Part shown: positions 8,063 through 17,901 of the stretch, in pieces
Layout of the letters: each line of letters opens with the position of its first letter
How positions within the stretch are numbered: position 1 is the stretch's first letter
NCBI GenBank assembly: GCA_030524425.1
Contig: JAUNGN010000007.1
Span: 1 to 64,000, forward strand
Length of the DNA stretch: 64,000 nucleotides
Source: Clostridia bacterium
GTDB lineage: Bacteria; Bacillota; Clostridia; Lachnospirales; CAG-274
Reading direction: 5' to 3'
Position numbers and translations under genes: made by a program
Notes under the pieces: generated by a model
The model's input: only the letters and a program-made list of their open reading frames with translations
The model's database searches: none
Told to the model about the DNA's origin: nothing

Positions 8063-9887
8063 AACAAACACCTCCTCCAAACTGTGCCGCTCCGCAGCCG
8101 GCACACTGTTTTCTGCAATTAGGTGTGACGGTTCCAGCCTTGGCTCTCTCCATTTCCTTTATAAAGAAATTCTTGCTGACACCAATGGAAATATGATCCC
8201 AAGGCAATATTTCGTCATAACTTCTTTCTCTGTTGGCATAAAATTCCTTAGAAATGCCTGTATCTTTAAAAGCCTGCATCCATGCATCATATTTAAAAAG
8301 CTCACTCCAGCTGTCAAATTTAGCTCCAAGCTGCCATGCTCTGTATATTACCTGTCCGACTCTTCTGTCGCCTCTAGCAAGCACTCCCTCAAGAGAGCTT
8401 AATTCAGGCTCATGATAGTTATATTTAACCTGTTTTCTTGTCATACTTGTTTTAACAAATTTTTGTTTTCTCATAAACTCGTCAACAGTTGACTGTGCTG
8501 CCCATTGAAACGGAGTAAACGGCTTAGGTACAAAACAGGCAGAGCTTACAGTAACGGAAATCGGTCTGCCCTTTCTTTCCTCCTTAGGTATTTCAAAGAA
8601 CTTCTCAACGATGGAGTTTGAAAGATGCACTATACCCAGTAAATCATCATCTGTTTCGGTTGGAAGACCTACCATAAAATAAAGCTTAACCCTTGTCCAC
8701 CCTCCTGAAAAGGCTAAAGCACATCCATTTAATATTTCCTCCTCGGTAATGCCCTTGTTAATTACATCCCTTAACCTTTGAGTACCTGCCTCCGGTGCAA
8801 AGGTAAGCCCTGATTTTCTTACAGCCTGTACTCTTTCCATAAGGTCAAGAGAAAAAGCATCTATTCTAAGTGAAGGCAAGGAAATACTTACACTGTCCTT
8901 TGCATAATTATCTATTAAACCGTTAGCCAGTTCCACAAAGCTTCTGTAATCACCCGTTGAAAGACTTGTAAGGCTTATTTCCTCGTGACCCGAATTTTTA
9001 ATTAAGGAATCGGCAAGACCTAAAAGCTTGTCACAGCCTTTTTCTCTTACAGGTCTGTAGACATAACCTGCCTGACAAAAACGACAGCCTCTTATACAGC
9101 CCCTGAAAACCTCAAGAGTAACTCTGTCGTGTACTGTTTCAATTAAAGGTACAAGCTGTTTTTCAGGATAAAAGGCAGTATCCATATCCTTGACAATAAC
9201 CTTTTTAATTACATTGGGCGCATCGGGTCGGTTAGGTTTAAAGGAGGCAATTTCACCGTTTTCTTTATAAGTCACATCATAAAACTTAGGTACATATATT
9301 CCCTCTATTTTAAGGCATTTTTCCAAAAATTCTTCTTTTGTGCCGCCCTTGTTTTTAATTTCTTTGTACAAATCAAGAAATTCATCATAGCTGACCTCAC
9401 CCTCACCAATATAGAAAATATCTATCATTTCAGCCAAAGGCTCAGGATTATAGGCACATGGACCGCCTGCAATCACAATTGGATCTTCTTCGCTTCTGTC
9501 CTTTGACCATATTGGAATTCCGGCAAGATTAAGCATATTTATTATATTTGTATAACTCATTTCATACTGAAGCGTAAAGCCGACAAAATCAAAGCTTTTA
9601 AGCTCGTCACCTGTTTCAAGAGCAAAAAGAGGTATATTATTTTCCCTCATTTTTTCTTCCATATCATACCATGGAGCAAAGCATCTTTCACAATAAGTAT
9701 CATCTCTCCTGTTAAAGAAATAATATAGAATCTGAAGACCTAAGTGACTCATTCCTACCTCATATACATCCGGAAAGCAGAAAGCAATTCTTATATTTAC
9801 ATCTTCAGGTTTTTTAACAACCATATTTATTTCATTACCTATATATCTTGCAGGTTTTTCAACCTGCAGCAATATTTCCTTAAGCAT
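8055..9887 (-). CDS. TIGR03960-like B12-binding-domain radical SAM protein
   Basis: 610 residues from the ATG preceded by GGAGGAT; an upstream in-frame ATG has no ribosome site. An N-terminal Rossmann-like, cobalamin-binding-type domain has PDVYEVGMSHLGLQ and the GGPCAYNPEP loop, followed by a radical SAM core with the 4Fe-4S motif CIRGCRFCQ. The C terminus carries a second cysteine group, CRKQCAGCGAAQ, which may bind another cluster or metal. S-adenosylmethionine radical chemistry is certain at family level; the substrate is unknown. First gene of the run with the DUF2344 protein and rng, so the three probably act together. Confidence 0.92.
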   Translation of the reverse strand: MLKEILLQVEKPARYIGNEINMVVKKPEDVNIRIAFCFPDVYEVGMSHLGLQILYYFFNRRDDTYCERCFAPWYDMEEKMRENNIPLFALETGDELKSFDFVGFTLQYEMSYTNIINMLNLAGIPIWSKDRSEEDPIVIAGGPCAYNPEPLAEMIDIFYIGEGEVSYDEFLDLYKEIKNKGGTKEEFLEKCLKIEGIYVPKFYDVTYKENGEIASFKPNRPDAPNVIKKVIVKDMDTAFYPEKQLVPLIETVHDRVTLEVFRGCIRGCRFCQAGYVYRPVREKGCDKLLGLADSLIKNSGHEEISLTSLSTGDYRSFVELANGLIDNYAKDSVSISLPSLRIDAFSLDLMERVQAVRKSGLTFAPEAGTQRLRDVINKGITEEEILNGCALAFSGGWTRVKLYFMVGLPTETDDDLLGIVHLSNSIVEKFFEIPKEERKGRPISVTVSSACFVPKPFTPFQWAAQSTVDEFMRKQKFVKTSMTRKQVKYNYHEPELSSLEGVLARGDRRVGQVIYRAWQLGAKFDSWSELFKYDAWMQAFKDTGISKEFYANRERSYDEILPWDHISIGVSKNFFIKEMERAKAGTVTPNCRKQCAGCGAAQFGGGVCFE

Positions 9888-10009
9888 TGTATATCCTCCG
9901 TAAACATTATTATTATAATTATAACACATAATGTCAAAATCATAAAGCAAAAATGTTTTAATCCAAAGAAATATGTATTATCCAATGCAATATTAAAAAC
10001 AATATATAA

Positions 10010-10040
10010 TAAAAAATTGCTCTATATAATCTAGAGCAAT
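10010..10040 (-). terminator. terminator of the M23 peptidase gene
   Basis: A 9-base-pair stem (ATTGCTCTA/TAGAGCAAT, 10016-10040) followed on the minus strand by a T-run, about 52 bases after the stop codon. Confidence 0.8.
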
Positions 10041-10092
10041 CATAAGTAAAAGCATTAAAATTATTGTAATATTAAATATTATACTAAAATTT

Positions 10093-10884
10093 TCAATTGT
10101 TATTTTCAGTCTTTGCTTCCATATAATAGCTGTAAGGATCTAAATACTTGTTATTTTCCATTATTTCATAATGCAAATGAGGTCCTGTAGAGTTACCTGT
10201 ACTTCCTGTATAAGCAATAACATCACCCTGCTTTATTTTCTGATTTTTTTCTGCATTAACAGAGCTTAAATGCGCATACATTATTACATAATTGTCATAG
10301 GTTTTATATTTTATCCAATTACCATAACTTTCTGAATAACCCTTGTCAATAACAATTCCGCTTTTTACCGCTTTAGCCTCTGTATTTATAGGTACACCTA
10401 TATCAATTCCCTTATGATTTTCATTTTTTCCCGTAACAGGATTATCCCTATTGCCGAAAACATCTGTTATCACTCCGCCCTCTACAGGCTGACTCCATAA
10501 TTCATTGGGCGTTTCAAGTTTTTTCTGTAAATTATAATAGGAATTTTCATCAAAATTATTTAAATATTCCTTCACTTCATCACTTGGTATAAATTCATCT
10601 GTACCTGTTAAAAAACCTACACTCTTAGTCTCTGCGGCCAACTCCTTAATATTATAGGCTGTTTCCTTAATTGTTTCTACCGATGTATTGACTGTAAGAT
10701 ATTCCTTAACCTTATCCCCAAAACCCTCTCTGAGCTGATATGCACCTACTGCAACTATAGCCAGCCCCAAACAAATATTAAGCCTTAATATAAAATTAGC
10801 TCCTTCTTTTTTTGTTTGTTCATTTTTTTTACTATAGCCTTTACTTATTCTTCTGTGTTTTGCAGAATGATATCTTTTATCCAT
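10093..10884 (-). CDS. membrane-anchored M23 family metallopeptidase
   Basis: 263 residues from the ATG spaced seven bases after GAGGTG; the GTG 9 bases earlier is part of that ribosome site. A basic cytoplasmic N terminus precedes a membrane helix at about 31-50. A linker follows, then a peptidase M23 (LytM-like) domain at about 135-250 with the zinc and catalytic residues in place: His157 and Asp161 (NHKGID), His205 (YAHL), His236 and His238 (GPHLHYE). Such enzymes cut peptidoglycan cross-bridges or stem peptides at the outer face of the membrane. The short membrane-anchored form resembles sporulation (SpoIIQ-like) or elongation hydrolases, but I cannot tell which. Confidence 0.9.
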   Translation of the reverse strand: MDKRYHSAKHRRISKGYSKKNEQTKKEGANFILRLNICLGLAIVAVGAYQLREGFGDKVKEYLTVNTSVETIKETAYNIKELAAETKSVGFLTGTDEFIPSDEVKEYLNNFDENSYYNLQKKLETPNELWSQPVEGGVITDVFGNRDNPVTGKNENHKGIDIGVPINTEAKAVKSGIVIDKGYSESYGNWIKYKTYDNYVIMYAHLSSVNAEKNQKIKQGDVIAYTGSTGNSTGPHLHYEIMENNKYLDPYSYYMEAKTENNN

Positions 10885-10934
10885 AAAATTCACCTCTTCA
10901 TAATTATATGAAAATGTGAATACTTGTATTCCAA

Positions 10935-12380
10935 TTATCTTGGCAGCAGTACAAAAATTACAAACATAAAAAATCCTAAAATATATAGCAAAGGACTTAT
11001 TTTCTTGTCATGCTCAACAAAAATATGAATCAATACATAACTGATTACACCAATACTTACACCTATTAAAAGACTGTTTGTAAAAGGCATAAGTATCATT
11101 GTAAGAAAGGCAGGCACTGCCTCCGTTATATCCTCAAAATCTATATACTTTAAAACGCCCATCATCAGTACACCTGCCACAATAAGAGTAGTTGCTGTGG
11201 CAGCGGAAGGAACAAGGGATACCAAAGGTGTAAATGGAACTGTAGCAATAAAAAGTATACCCGTTACAACAGCAGTAAGACCTGTTCTGCCTCCTTCTAC
11301 TACTCCTGTTGTGGACTCAACATAAGTTGAAACACTTGTTGAGCCTATTAATGAGCCGACAGATGTTGTTACAGCATCCACCTCAAGAATCTTTGGGGCA
11401 CTTTTTTCGTTATTTAATTTACCATTTGACACATCAATATAGTTATCCATAGCTATAAACATTGACATTGTTTCAAATATATCCATTATACAAAGGGAAA
11501 ATACAATTATCAGTATATTAAGTCCTGTATTAAATATGGTATCGTTGCTTGTAAAGTCTATAAGTCCATTAAAATCCAGCTTAAAGGCTAAAGCTGTAAT
11601 ATCTATATTATAACTGATACCAAAACCGCCGTCAGAATGTATAAGCCCTAAAGGAATAGCCGCAAATATACACAACACTTTACCGATAAATATTGCACCA
11701 TGTATATGTTTTTTAATCATTATTACAATCAAAAGCACCATAAATAGTGCTAAAACTGCACTTATATTATTTTTATCTGCCATATTCGTGCCAAAAATAT
11801 TTGCAAAGCTGTTATCGGCACTAAAATTAATAATATGTGCCTTCGCAAGACCTGTTGAAGCTATAAAAAATCCAATACCTGCACTAACTGCATATTTCAA
11901 ATTATTAGGTATTGCCCTATGCAATTTTTCCTCCATTCCCGTAGCGGATAGAACAAAAAACAATAAACCTGACATAAAAACAAGAGCCAATGCCTGATTA
12001 TAGCTATATCCAAATCCACAGCAAATAGTATATGTTACAAATGTACCTATAGCAATGCTGGGACCCTGTACAAAAGGCAAATTTACAAAAAGCCCCATAA
12101 ATATTGAAGCTATGCCTGCTGCAATAAAAGCAATAGCAGTTAATGTTACAAGCATTTCACTTGCCGTAATATTGCCATAAATCAAAGCATCTTTTACAAC
12201 TTCTCCATTTATTCCTATAGCTCCCGGAAATGCCTCTATAAGAATTTCAGGAACCAGCATAACCGCATATATCAAAGTAAAATAATTTGTTACTCCTGCC
12301 AAAAATTCCGTCTTAAGACTTGTATCATATTTAGATATAGAAAAATAATCATAACAAAAATTTTTAATCCCCTTAACCAT
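10935..12380 (-). CDS. NCS2 family purine permease (AzgA/PbuG-like)
   Basis: 481 residues with about 12-13 hydrophobic segments. Imports adenine, guanine or hypoxanthine by proton symport; the substrate within the group cannot be read from sequence alone. The segment GSTSVSTYVESTTGVVEGG followed by RTGLTAVV is the hallmark of the COG2252 (AzgA/PbuG) branch, as is FVQGPSIAIGTF near residue 105. AGGAGGC precedes the ATG. I looked for a purine riboswitch in the 146-base divergent region upstream and found none, so a PurR-type regulator or constitutive expression is possible. It stands as a single gene. Confidence 0.9.
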   Translation of the reverse strand: MVKGIKNFCYDYFSISKYDTSLKTEFLAGVTNYFTLIYAVMLVPEILIEAFPGAIGINGEVVKDALIYGNITASEMLVTLTAIAFIAAGIASIFMGLFVNLPFVQGPSIAIGTFVTYTICCGFGYSYNQALALVFMSGLLFFVLSATGMEEKLHRAIPNNLKYAVSAGIGFFIASTGLAKAHIINFSADNSFANIFGTNMADKNNISAVLALFMVLLIVIMIKKHIHGAIFIGKVLCIFAAIPLGLIHSDGGFGISYNIDITALAFKLDFNGLIDFTSNDTIFNTGLNILIIVFSLCIMDIFETMSMFIAMDNYIDVSNGKLNNEKSAPKILEVDAVTTSVGSLIGSTSVSTYVESTTGVVEGGRTGLTAVVTGILFIATVPFTPLVSLVPSAATATTLIVAGVLMMGVLKYIDFEDITEAVPAFLTMILMPFTNSLLIGVSIGVISYVLIHIFVEHDKKISPLLYILGFFMFVIFVLLPR

Positions 12381-12526
12381 AAATACCGCCTCCTATTCCT
12401 TAACCCCATATATTTATAATATCAAAAGTTCATATTCATTTCAACCCATTTTAACAATCCTTTATAGTATATCACCTTATTATATTAATTTTCATATACT
12501 TATAAAAATACCATAAAGGAGTTATT

Positions 12527-13006
12527 ATGCTTAATATAAATAAAATGTCACCTGCCCCGCAGTCTGTTGCCTTTGCAAGAATGAGAGGAAGTTATAAATA
12601 CCCGGATATAACAGGAATAGTACAATTCAATCAGACAGAAAAGGGTGTTATTGTTACTGCACGTATATTTAATCTCCCCTATAATAATGACAAATGCAGC
12701 TATGGTATATATGGATTTCATATCCACGAGGGTAACAGCTGCACAGGAAATGAGGAGGATCCCTTTGCAAATTCAAAAGCTCATTATAACCCTAATAACT
12801 GTCCTCATCCTTACCATGCAGGAGATTTACCCCCTCTCTTTGGCAATAAAGGATATGCTTATATGTCAGTACTGACAGACAGGTTTACATTAAATGAAAT
12901 AATAGGCAAAACTGTCATTATACATGATCATCCTGATGATTTTAAAACTCAGCCCAGCGGTAACAGCGGTGAAAAAATTGCTTGCGGAGTAATAAGAATG
13001 TTATAA
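12527..13006 (+). CDS. sodC: Cu/Zn superoxide dismutase family protein, no signal peptide
   Basis: 159 residues, start at ATG after AAAGGAG. All metal ligands of Cu/Zn superoxide dismutase can be aligned: copper His65 and His67 (GFHIHEG), bridging His86 (AHYNP), zinc His94, His97 and Asp100 (HPYHAGDLP), and copper His133 (VIIHDHPDD); Cys72 and Cys153 match the intrasubunit disulfide pair. The C-terminal QPSGNSGEKIACGVI matches the family. Unlike most bacterial SodC, which are exported, it has no signal peptide and so should be cytoplasmic. The expected role is superoxide removal; activity is inferred, not shown. Single gene, divergent from the purine permease. Confidence 0.88.
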   Translation: MLNINKMSPAPQSVAFARMRGSYKYPDITGIVQFNQTEKGVIVTARIFNLPYNNDKCSYGIYGFHIHEGNSCTGNEEDPFANSKAHYNPNNCPHPYHAGDLPPLFGNKGYAYMSVLTDRFTLNEIIGKTVIIHDHPDDFKTQPSGNSGEKIACGVIRML

Positions 13007-13066
13007 ATAAATTAAATTCCATTTGGCTTATAAATGTAATTTAATAGCTGAAACAACTATATATTT

Positions 13067-13096
13067 ACAAAAAAGGGAACGAATTAACGTTCCCTT
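13067..13096 (-). terminator. terminator downstream of tRNA-Pro
   Basis: A 9-base-pair stem AAGGGAACG/CGTTCCCTT (13073-13096) with a six-base loop, followed on the minus strand by a T-run. It ends the tRNA transcript 8 bases after the tRNA 3' end. Confidence 0.85.
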
Positions 13097-13103
13097 AAAA
13101 AAG

Positions 13104-13177
13104 TCGGGGCGACAAGATTTGAACTTGCGACCTCTTGAACCCCATTCAAGCGCGCTACCAAGCTACGCCACGCCCCG
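13104..13177 (-). tRNA. tRNA-Pro(GGG)
   Basis: 74 nucleotides with a 7-base acceptor stem CGGGGCG/CGCCCCG, a D arm containing AGCTTGGTAGC and a T arm with GTTCAAATC. The anticodon arm CTTGA-ATGGGGT-TCAAG puts GGG at positions 34-36. The CCA end is not encoded. It lies between the sodC gene and the hairpin array, on the same strand as groESL. Confidence 0.93.
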
Positions 13178-13270
13178 ATATATATATTTACAAGAAGCTA
13201 ATGCTTCTTGTTGCTATGCTTATTTCATTTCGCATAGCTCTTTGCTGACGCAAAGAATATAACTGCCTCC

Positions 13271-13340
13271 GCTAATGCGTCGGTAACTTTTCGAGCAAAA
13301 TCGAAAGCAAGCTTTCATTTTGCTTCTCATAAGTTATATT
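13271..13340. repeat. 70-base structured repeat, copy A
   Basis: Folds as one nested hairpin: AACTT/AAGTT outer, GCAAAAT/ATTTTGC middle, GAAAGC/GCTTTC inner. Copy B (13418-13487) has the same length and fold but different paired bases. Confidence 0.75.
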
Positions 13341-13417
13341 TCAGGATTTAAAACTTCCTGTAGCTGTGTTATCTATGCTCACACAGCCCCTGTTTCACAG
13401 GGAAATATAATACTTCG

Positions 13418-13487
13418 GCTAACGCCTCAGTAACCTTTCGACCAAAATCGAAAGCGAGCTTTCATTTTGGTTCTCATAGGTTATATT
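13418..13487. repeat. 70-base structured repeat, copy B
   Basis: Same fold as copy A: AACCT/AGGTT outer, CCAAAAT/ATTTTGG middle, GAAAGC/GCTTTC inner. Relative to copy A, one T-A pair is C-G and one G-C pair is C-G, with both sides of each pair changed. Confidence 0.75.
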
Positions 13488-13493
13488 ATATAA

Positions 13494-13536
13494 GATATTC
13501 AAATCAAAAGCAAGTAATACTTTTGATTTGAATATC
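13494..13536. repeat. 17-base perfect inverted repeat
   Basis: Arms GATATTCAAATCAAAAG (13494-13510) and its exact complement (13520-13536) around a 9-base loop. No T-run follows on either strand that would make it a standard terminator. Confidence 0.8.
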
Positions 13537-13555
13537 AATTTTAACAAATTTTTCT

Positions 13556-13817
13556 GCTATTTCATATTTTTATTTCAATATGCTCCGTATATTTACTTGC
13601 TTACGCAAGTGAAAGCTTACGCTTTTAAATAAAAAGACTCGATAAATCGCTTTGTCTTTTCAGCACTTCTTAGCTTTTAGCCGCTATCTCATCTTTTTAT
13701 TTTAAATATGCTCCGTATATTTACTTGCTTACGCAAGTGAAAGCTTACGCTTTTAAATAAAAAGACTCGATAAATCCTTTGTCTTTTCAGCACTTCTTAG
13801 CTTTTAGCCGCTATCTC
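13556..13817. repeat. 127-base tandem repeat, two copies plus a diverged third
   Basis: Units begin at 13556 and 13683 and share almost the whole sequence from 13578-13690 and 13706-13817, with one single-base deletion in the second. A diverged third unit begins at 13810 and runs into the groEL 3' end. Each unit contains the hairpins ACTTGC-TTAC-GCAAGT and AAAGC-TTAC-GCTTT. Confidence 0.8.
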
Positions 13818-13895
13818 CATATTTTATTTTAAATGCTTTCAGCATTTACCTTGCTTACGCAAGGCTGATGCTTCGCATCAAATAAAATACGTCGA

Positions 13896-13950
13896 TAACA
13901 AGCCTTGCAGGGAAAAGAAAGCGAGCTTTCTTTTCTCCTGCTACGGCTTG

Positions 13951-13953
<3 letters not shown>
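13896..13953 (-). other. long hairpin that includes the groEL stop codon
   Basis: On the minus strand TAACAAGCC pairs with GGCTTGTTA at the ends of a 58-base element, with inner stems GCAGG/CCTGC and GAAAAGAAAG/CTTTCTTTTC, about 24 pairs in all. The first TAA is the groEL stop. No T-run follows, so it looks like a 3' stabilising or processing structure rather than a classic terminator. Confidence 0.7.
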
Positions 13954-15591
<1,638 letters not shown>

Positions 15592-15611
15592 CTAATTATC
15601 AACAATTCTTA

Positions 15612-15896
15612 TTATTCTACAACAGCAAGGATATCCCCCTGCTTAACTACAATATATTCTTCGCCATCTACCTTAACCTCAGTACCTGCATACTTAGAAT
15701 AGATAACCTTTTCTCCAACCTTAACATCAACAGGAACTACCTTACCGTCAACAACAGTACCGGGACCAACTGCAATTACTTCAGCCTCCTGAGGCTTTTC
15801 CTTAGACTGAGTAGTAAGGATAATTCCGCCCTTAGTGGTTTCTTCAGCCTCTAACTGCTTTAATACAACTCTGTCACCTAATGGTCTTAAACTCAT
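15612..15896 (-). CDS. groES: co-chaperonin GroES
   Basis: 94 residues, standard length. Heptameric lid of the GroEL chamber. MSLRPLGDRVVLKQLEAEE, the mobile loop ETTKGGIILT, and the closing VVKQGDILAVVE are all typical. GGAGGAATT precedes the ATG. First gene of the operon, about 40 bases downstream of the CIRCE operator. Confidence 0.98.
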   Translation of the reverse strand: MSLRPLGDRVVLKQLEAEETTKGGIILTTQSKEKPQEAEVIAVGPGTVVDGKVVPVDVKVGEKVIYSKYAGTEVKVDGEEYIVVKQGDILAVVE

Positions 15897-15937
15897 AATA
15901 CAATTCCTCCTTAAAATATTTCAAACATCTCCATTTG

Positions 15938-15964
15938 TTAGCACTCTTTTTAATCGAGTGCTAA
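15938..15964 (-). promoter_or_regulatory. CIRCE operator (HrcA binding site)
   Basis: Perfect TTAGCACTC-N9-GAGTGCTAA inverted repeat, the canonical CIRCE element. It lies between the promoter and groES. HrcA is known to repress such operons until heat stress; hrcA itself is not in this window. Confidence 0.98.
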
Positions 15965-15975
15965 CCCATAAACAT

Positions 15976-16004
15976 AATATACCACAACCTCTAAATTTTG
16001 TCAA
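15976..16004 (-). promoter_or_regulatory. groESL promoter
   Basis: TTGACA (15999-16004) and TATATT (15976-15981) on the minus strand, 17-base spacer, immediately upstream of CIRCE. Confidence 0.9.
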
Positions 16005-16132
16005 CAGTTTTTAATAAAATTTTTTACGAGTTTAAATAAATATTTATTTCGGCAAAACTGAAAACAGCTTAAATCTCCTTATGAAATCATATACGCACAT
16101 TTTAAAAACCAAGAAAAGTACATGAACTTATT

Positions 16133-16834
16133 TTAAAAAATCAAATAAACCACACCATAATAAATTACAGGCACAACAACTGCAGGCAGCAAATTAGCCA
16201 CATTTATTTTTCTCATACCAAGCATATCTATACCAAGACCCGTAATTAAAATACCGCCTACAAGTGATATTTCTCTCATAATATCACCTGTCAGATAAGG
16301 CTCAACAAAGCCGGCAAGCACAGTTATTGCACCCTGATAAAGAAATACTGAAACTGCTGAAAAAATAACTCCAAATCCCATTGTTGACGCAAAAATTACA
16401 GCATAAACACCATCAAGTACACTTTTTGTAAAAAGAATAGTATAATTATGATATATACCGCTGTCAATAGAGCCGATAATGGCCATTGTACCCGTACAAT
16501 ACAAAACACTCGCCGCAACAAAGGATTTTGAAACAGTTCCTTCGCCGCCCTTGCATTTACTTTCTATCCAATCACCTGCATTCTTCATTTTGCCCTCAAT
16601 ATCAGCCATTGTGCCGGCAAGACCTCCAATTACAAGGCTTATTACAAAAAGCACTGAGTTACATGGCTCCGTTAACATTCTTGTAAAAGCACTTGATGCG
16701 CCTACAAACAACACAGCCAGTCCTGTTGCCTGTGTTGCTATTTCCTGCAGTCTTTTATTAAACCTCCCCTTTACTATTAAACCTGCAAGCGTGCCTGCTA
16801 ATATTGCTATTACGTTTACTATTGTTCCCAACAT
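16133..16834 (-). CDS. DUF554 family membrane protein
   Basis: 233 residues, almost wholly hydrophobic with about six or seven membrane helices. The start MLGTIVNVIAILAGTLAGL and internal GGLAGTMADIE and TGLGIDMLGMRKI are typical of DUF554 (YdfK/YqgA) proteins, a conserved family of unknown, possibly transport, function. The ATG overlaps the 3' end of the glycosylase gene by 16 bases, with GAGGA upstream, so the two are co-transcribed. Nothing in the sequence gives a substrate. Confidence 0.88.
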   Translation of the reverse strand: MLGTIVNVIAILAGTLAGLIVKGRFNKRLQEIATQATGLAVLFVGASSAFTRMLTEPCNSVLFVISLVIGGLAGTMADIEGKMKNAGDWIESKCKGGEGTVSKSFVAASVLYCTGTMAIIGSIDSGIYHNYTILFTKSVLDGVYAVIFASTMGFGVIFSAVSVFLYQGAITVLAGFVEPYLTGDIMREISLVGGILITGLGIDMLGMRKINVANLLPAVVVPVIYYGVVYLIF

Positions 16835-17712
16835 TTTTTTTTCCTCTTCTCCGTTCCTATTTTAAGGCTTCTTGCATAATAAAATAAATACTGCTGTGCA
16901 TATCCTGCAAGATTACCCCACTTATTCTTTGCAAAGGTATGTATATCCTTAATATTGGTATCATTTCCATCAAAGTAAAGGTATTCCATAACCCTCTTTA
17001 CCCATACATCAGTCGGAAAAACCTCTCTCCTGCCCATTGAAAAAAGCATTGTACAGTCAGCTACCTTCTGCCCTACTCCCTTTATTTTAAGAAGCATTTC
17101 AAGAAGTTCAGATGTAGTCAAATCATTTATTATGTTTAAGTTTACATCTTCCGATGTCAGCTTATCAAGACAATCTCTTATGTACTTCGCTCTGAAACCC
17201 ATTCTAAGCTCAAATAATTCTTCTTCACTTGCAGAATTAAGCTCTGAAAGCACAGGAAATAAGTACTCTCCGTCACAGCATTGACCGTATTTTTCAGCCA
17301 TTCTGTTTATGATGCCTTTAATTCTTGGAATATTGTTATTCTGTGAAATTATAAAACTTAAAAGACATTCATAAGGCTCCTGATTTAAAAGCCTTATACC
17401 TCCCGCATATTCTACAGCCTTTTTCATTATTTCATCATTTTCTGAAATTTTAGTCTTTATTTCATTATAATCTGTATCCATATCAAAATAACTTTTCCAA
17501 ATGTTTTCATAATCATATTCTGTACAAGGATACAGTTTAACTTCATTTCCCTGCTGCTTAATATTAAGTACTTTTCCGCAGGCAACAATCTTATATTCAA
17601 ACTCACCAAGTTTTTCAAACCTGAAACACTGTCCGCACTCCAATATTTCTTCAATATTAAAACAATTTAAGTCTTCTATTATTAATACATTATTAATTTC
17701 TTTATATTTCAT
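16819..17712 (-). CDS. OGG-type 8-oxoguanine DNA glycosylase/lyase (HhH-GPD)
   Basis: About 297 residues from the second ATG, which is correctly spaced from AAAGGA; the ATG three codons earlier sits directly on that site. Base-excision repair enzyme removing oxidised guanine and nicking the strand. An N-terminal OGG_N-like domain (about 10-110, with GQCFRF) precedes the HhH-GPD domain. The helix-hairpin-helix LLKIKGVGQKVADC carries the catalytic Lys216, and PTDVWVKRVM carries the catalytic Asp235. Both are present, so it should be bifunctional. Overlaps the DUF554 gene downstream. Confidence 0.87.
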   Translation of the reverse strand: MKYKEINNVLIIEDLNCFNIEEILECGQCFRFEKLGEFEYKIVACGKVLNIKQQGNEVKLYPCTEYDYENIWKSYFDMDTDYNEIKTKISENDEIMKKAVEYAGGIRLLNQEPYECLLSFIISQNNNIPRIKGIINRMAEKYGQCCDGEYLFPVLSELNSASEEELFELRMGFRAKYIRDCLDKLTSEDVNLNIINDLTTSELLEMLLKIKGVGQKVADCTMLFSMGRREVFPTDVWVKRVMEYLYFDGNDTNIKDIHTFAKNKWGNLAGYAQQYLFYYARSLKIGTEKRKKKCWEQ

Positions 17713-17901
17713 CTTTTTCATCCTTTATATTTATTTTATAGTTAATATAACAAATTTCTTCTAATTTTGCAACGGTATTAAATTAACATTAGCCATAATT
17801 TACAAAAATTATATTTTTATAAATTATAATTTACTTAATTGACTTATATTTATTAAAGATTTATAATTAAATTAAAAACAGATACTAAAGGAGTAATTAT
17901 T

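Noticed and set aside
12381-12526. purine riboswitch upstream of the NCS2 permease
   Set aside because: None of the conserved purine aptamer sequence or its three-stem layout is visible in the 146-base region.
13023-13262. 79-codon plus-strand frame over the tRNA-Pro locus
   Set aside because: It is the antisense translation of the tRNA and its terminator (the familiar RQDLNLRPLEPHSSALPSYA type artefact), with no ribosome site.
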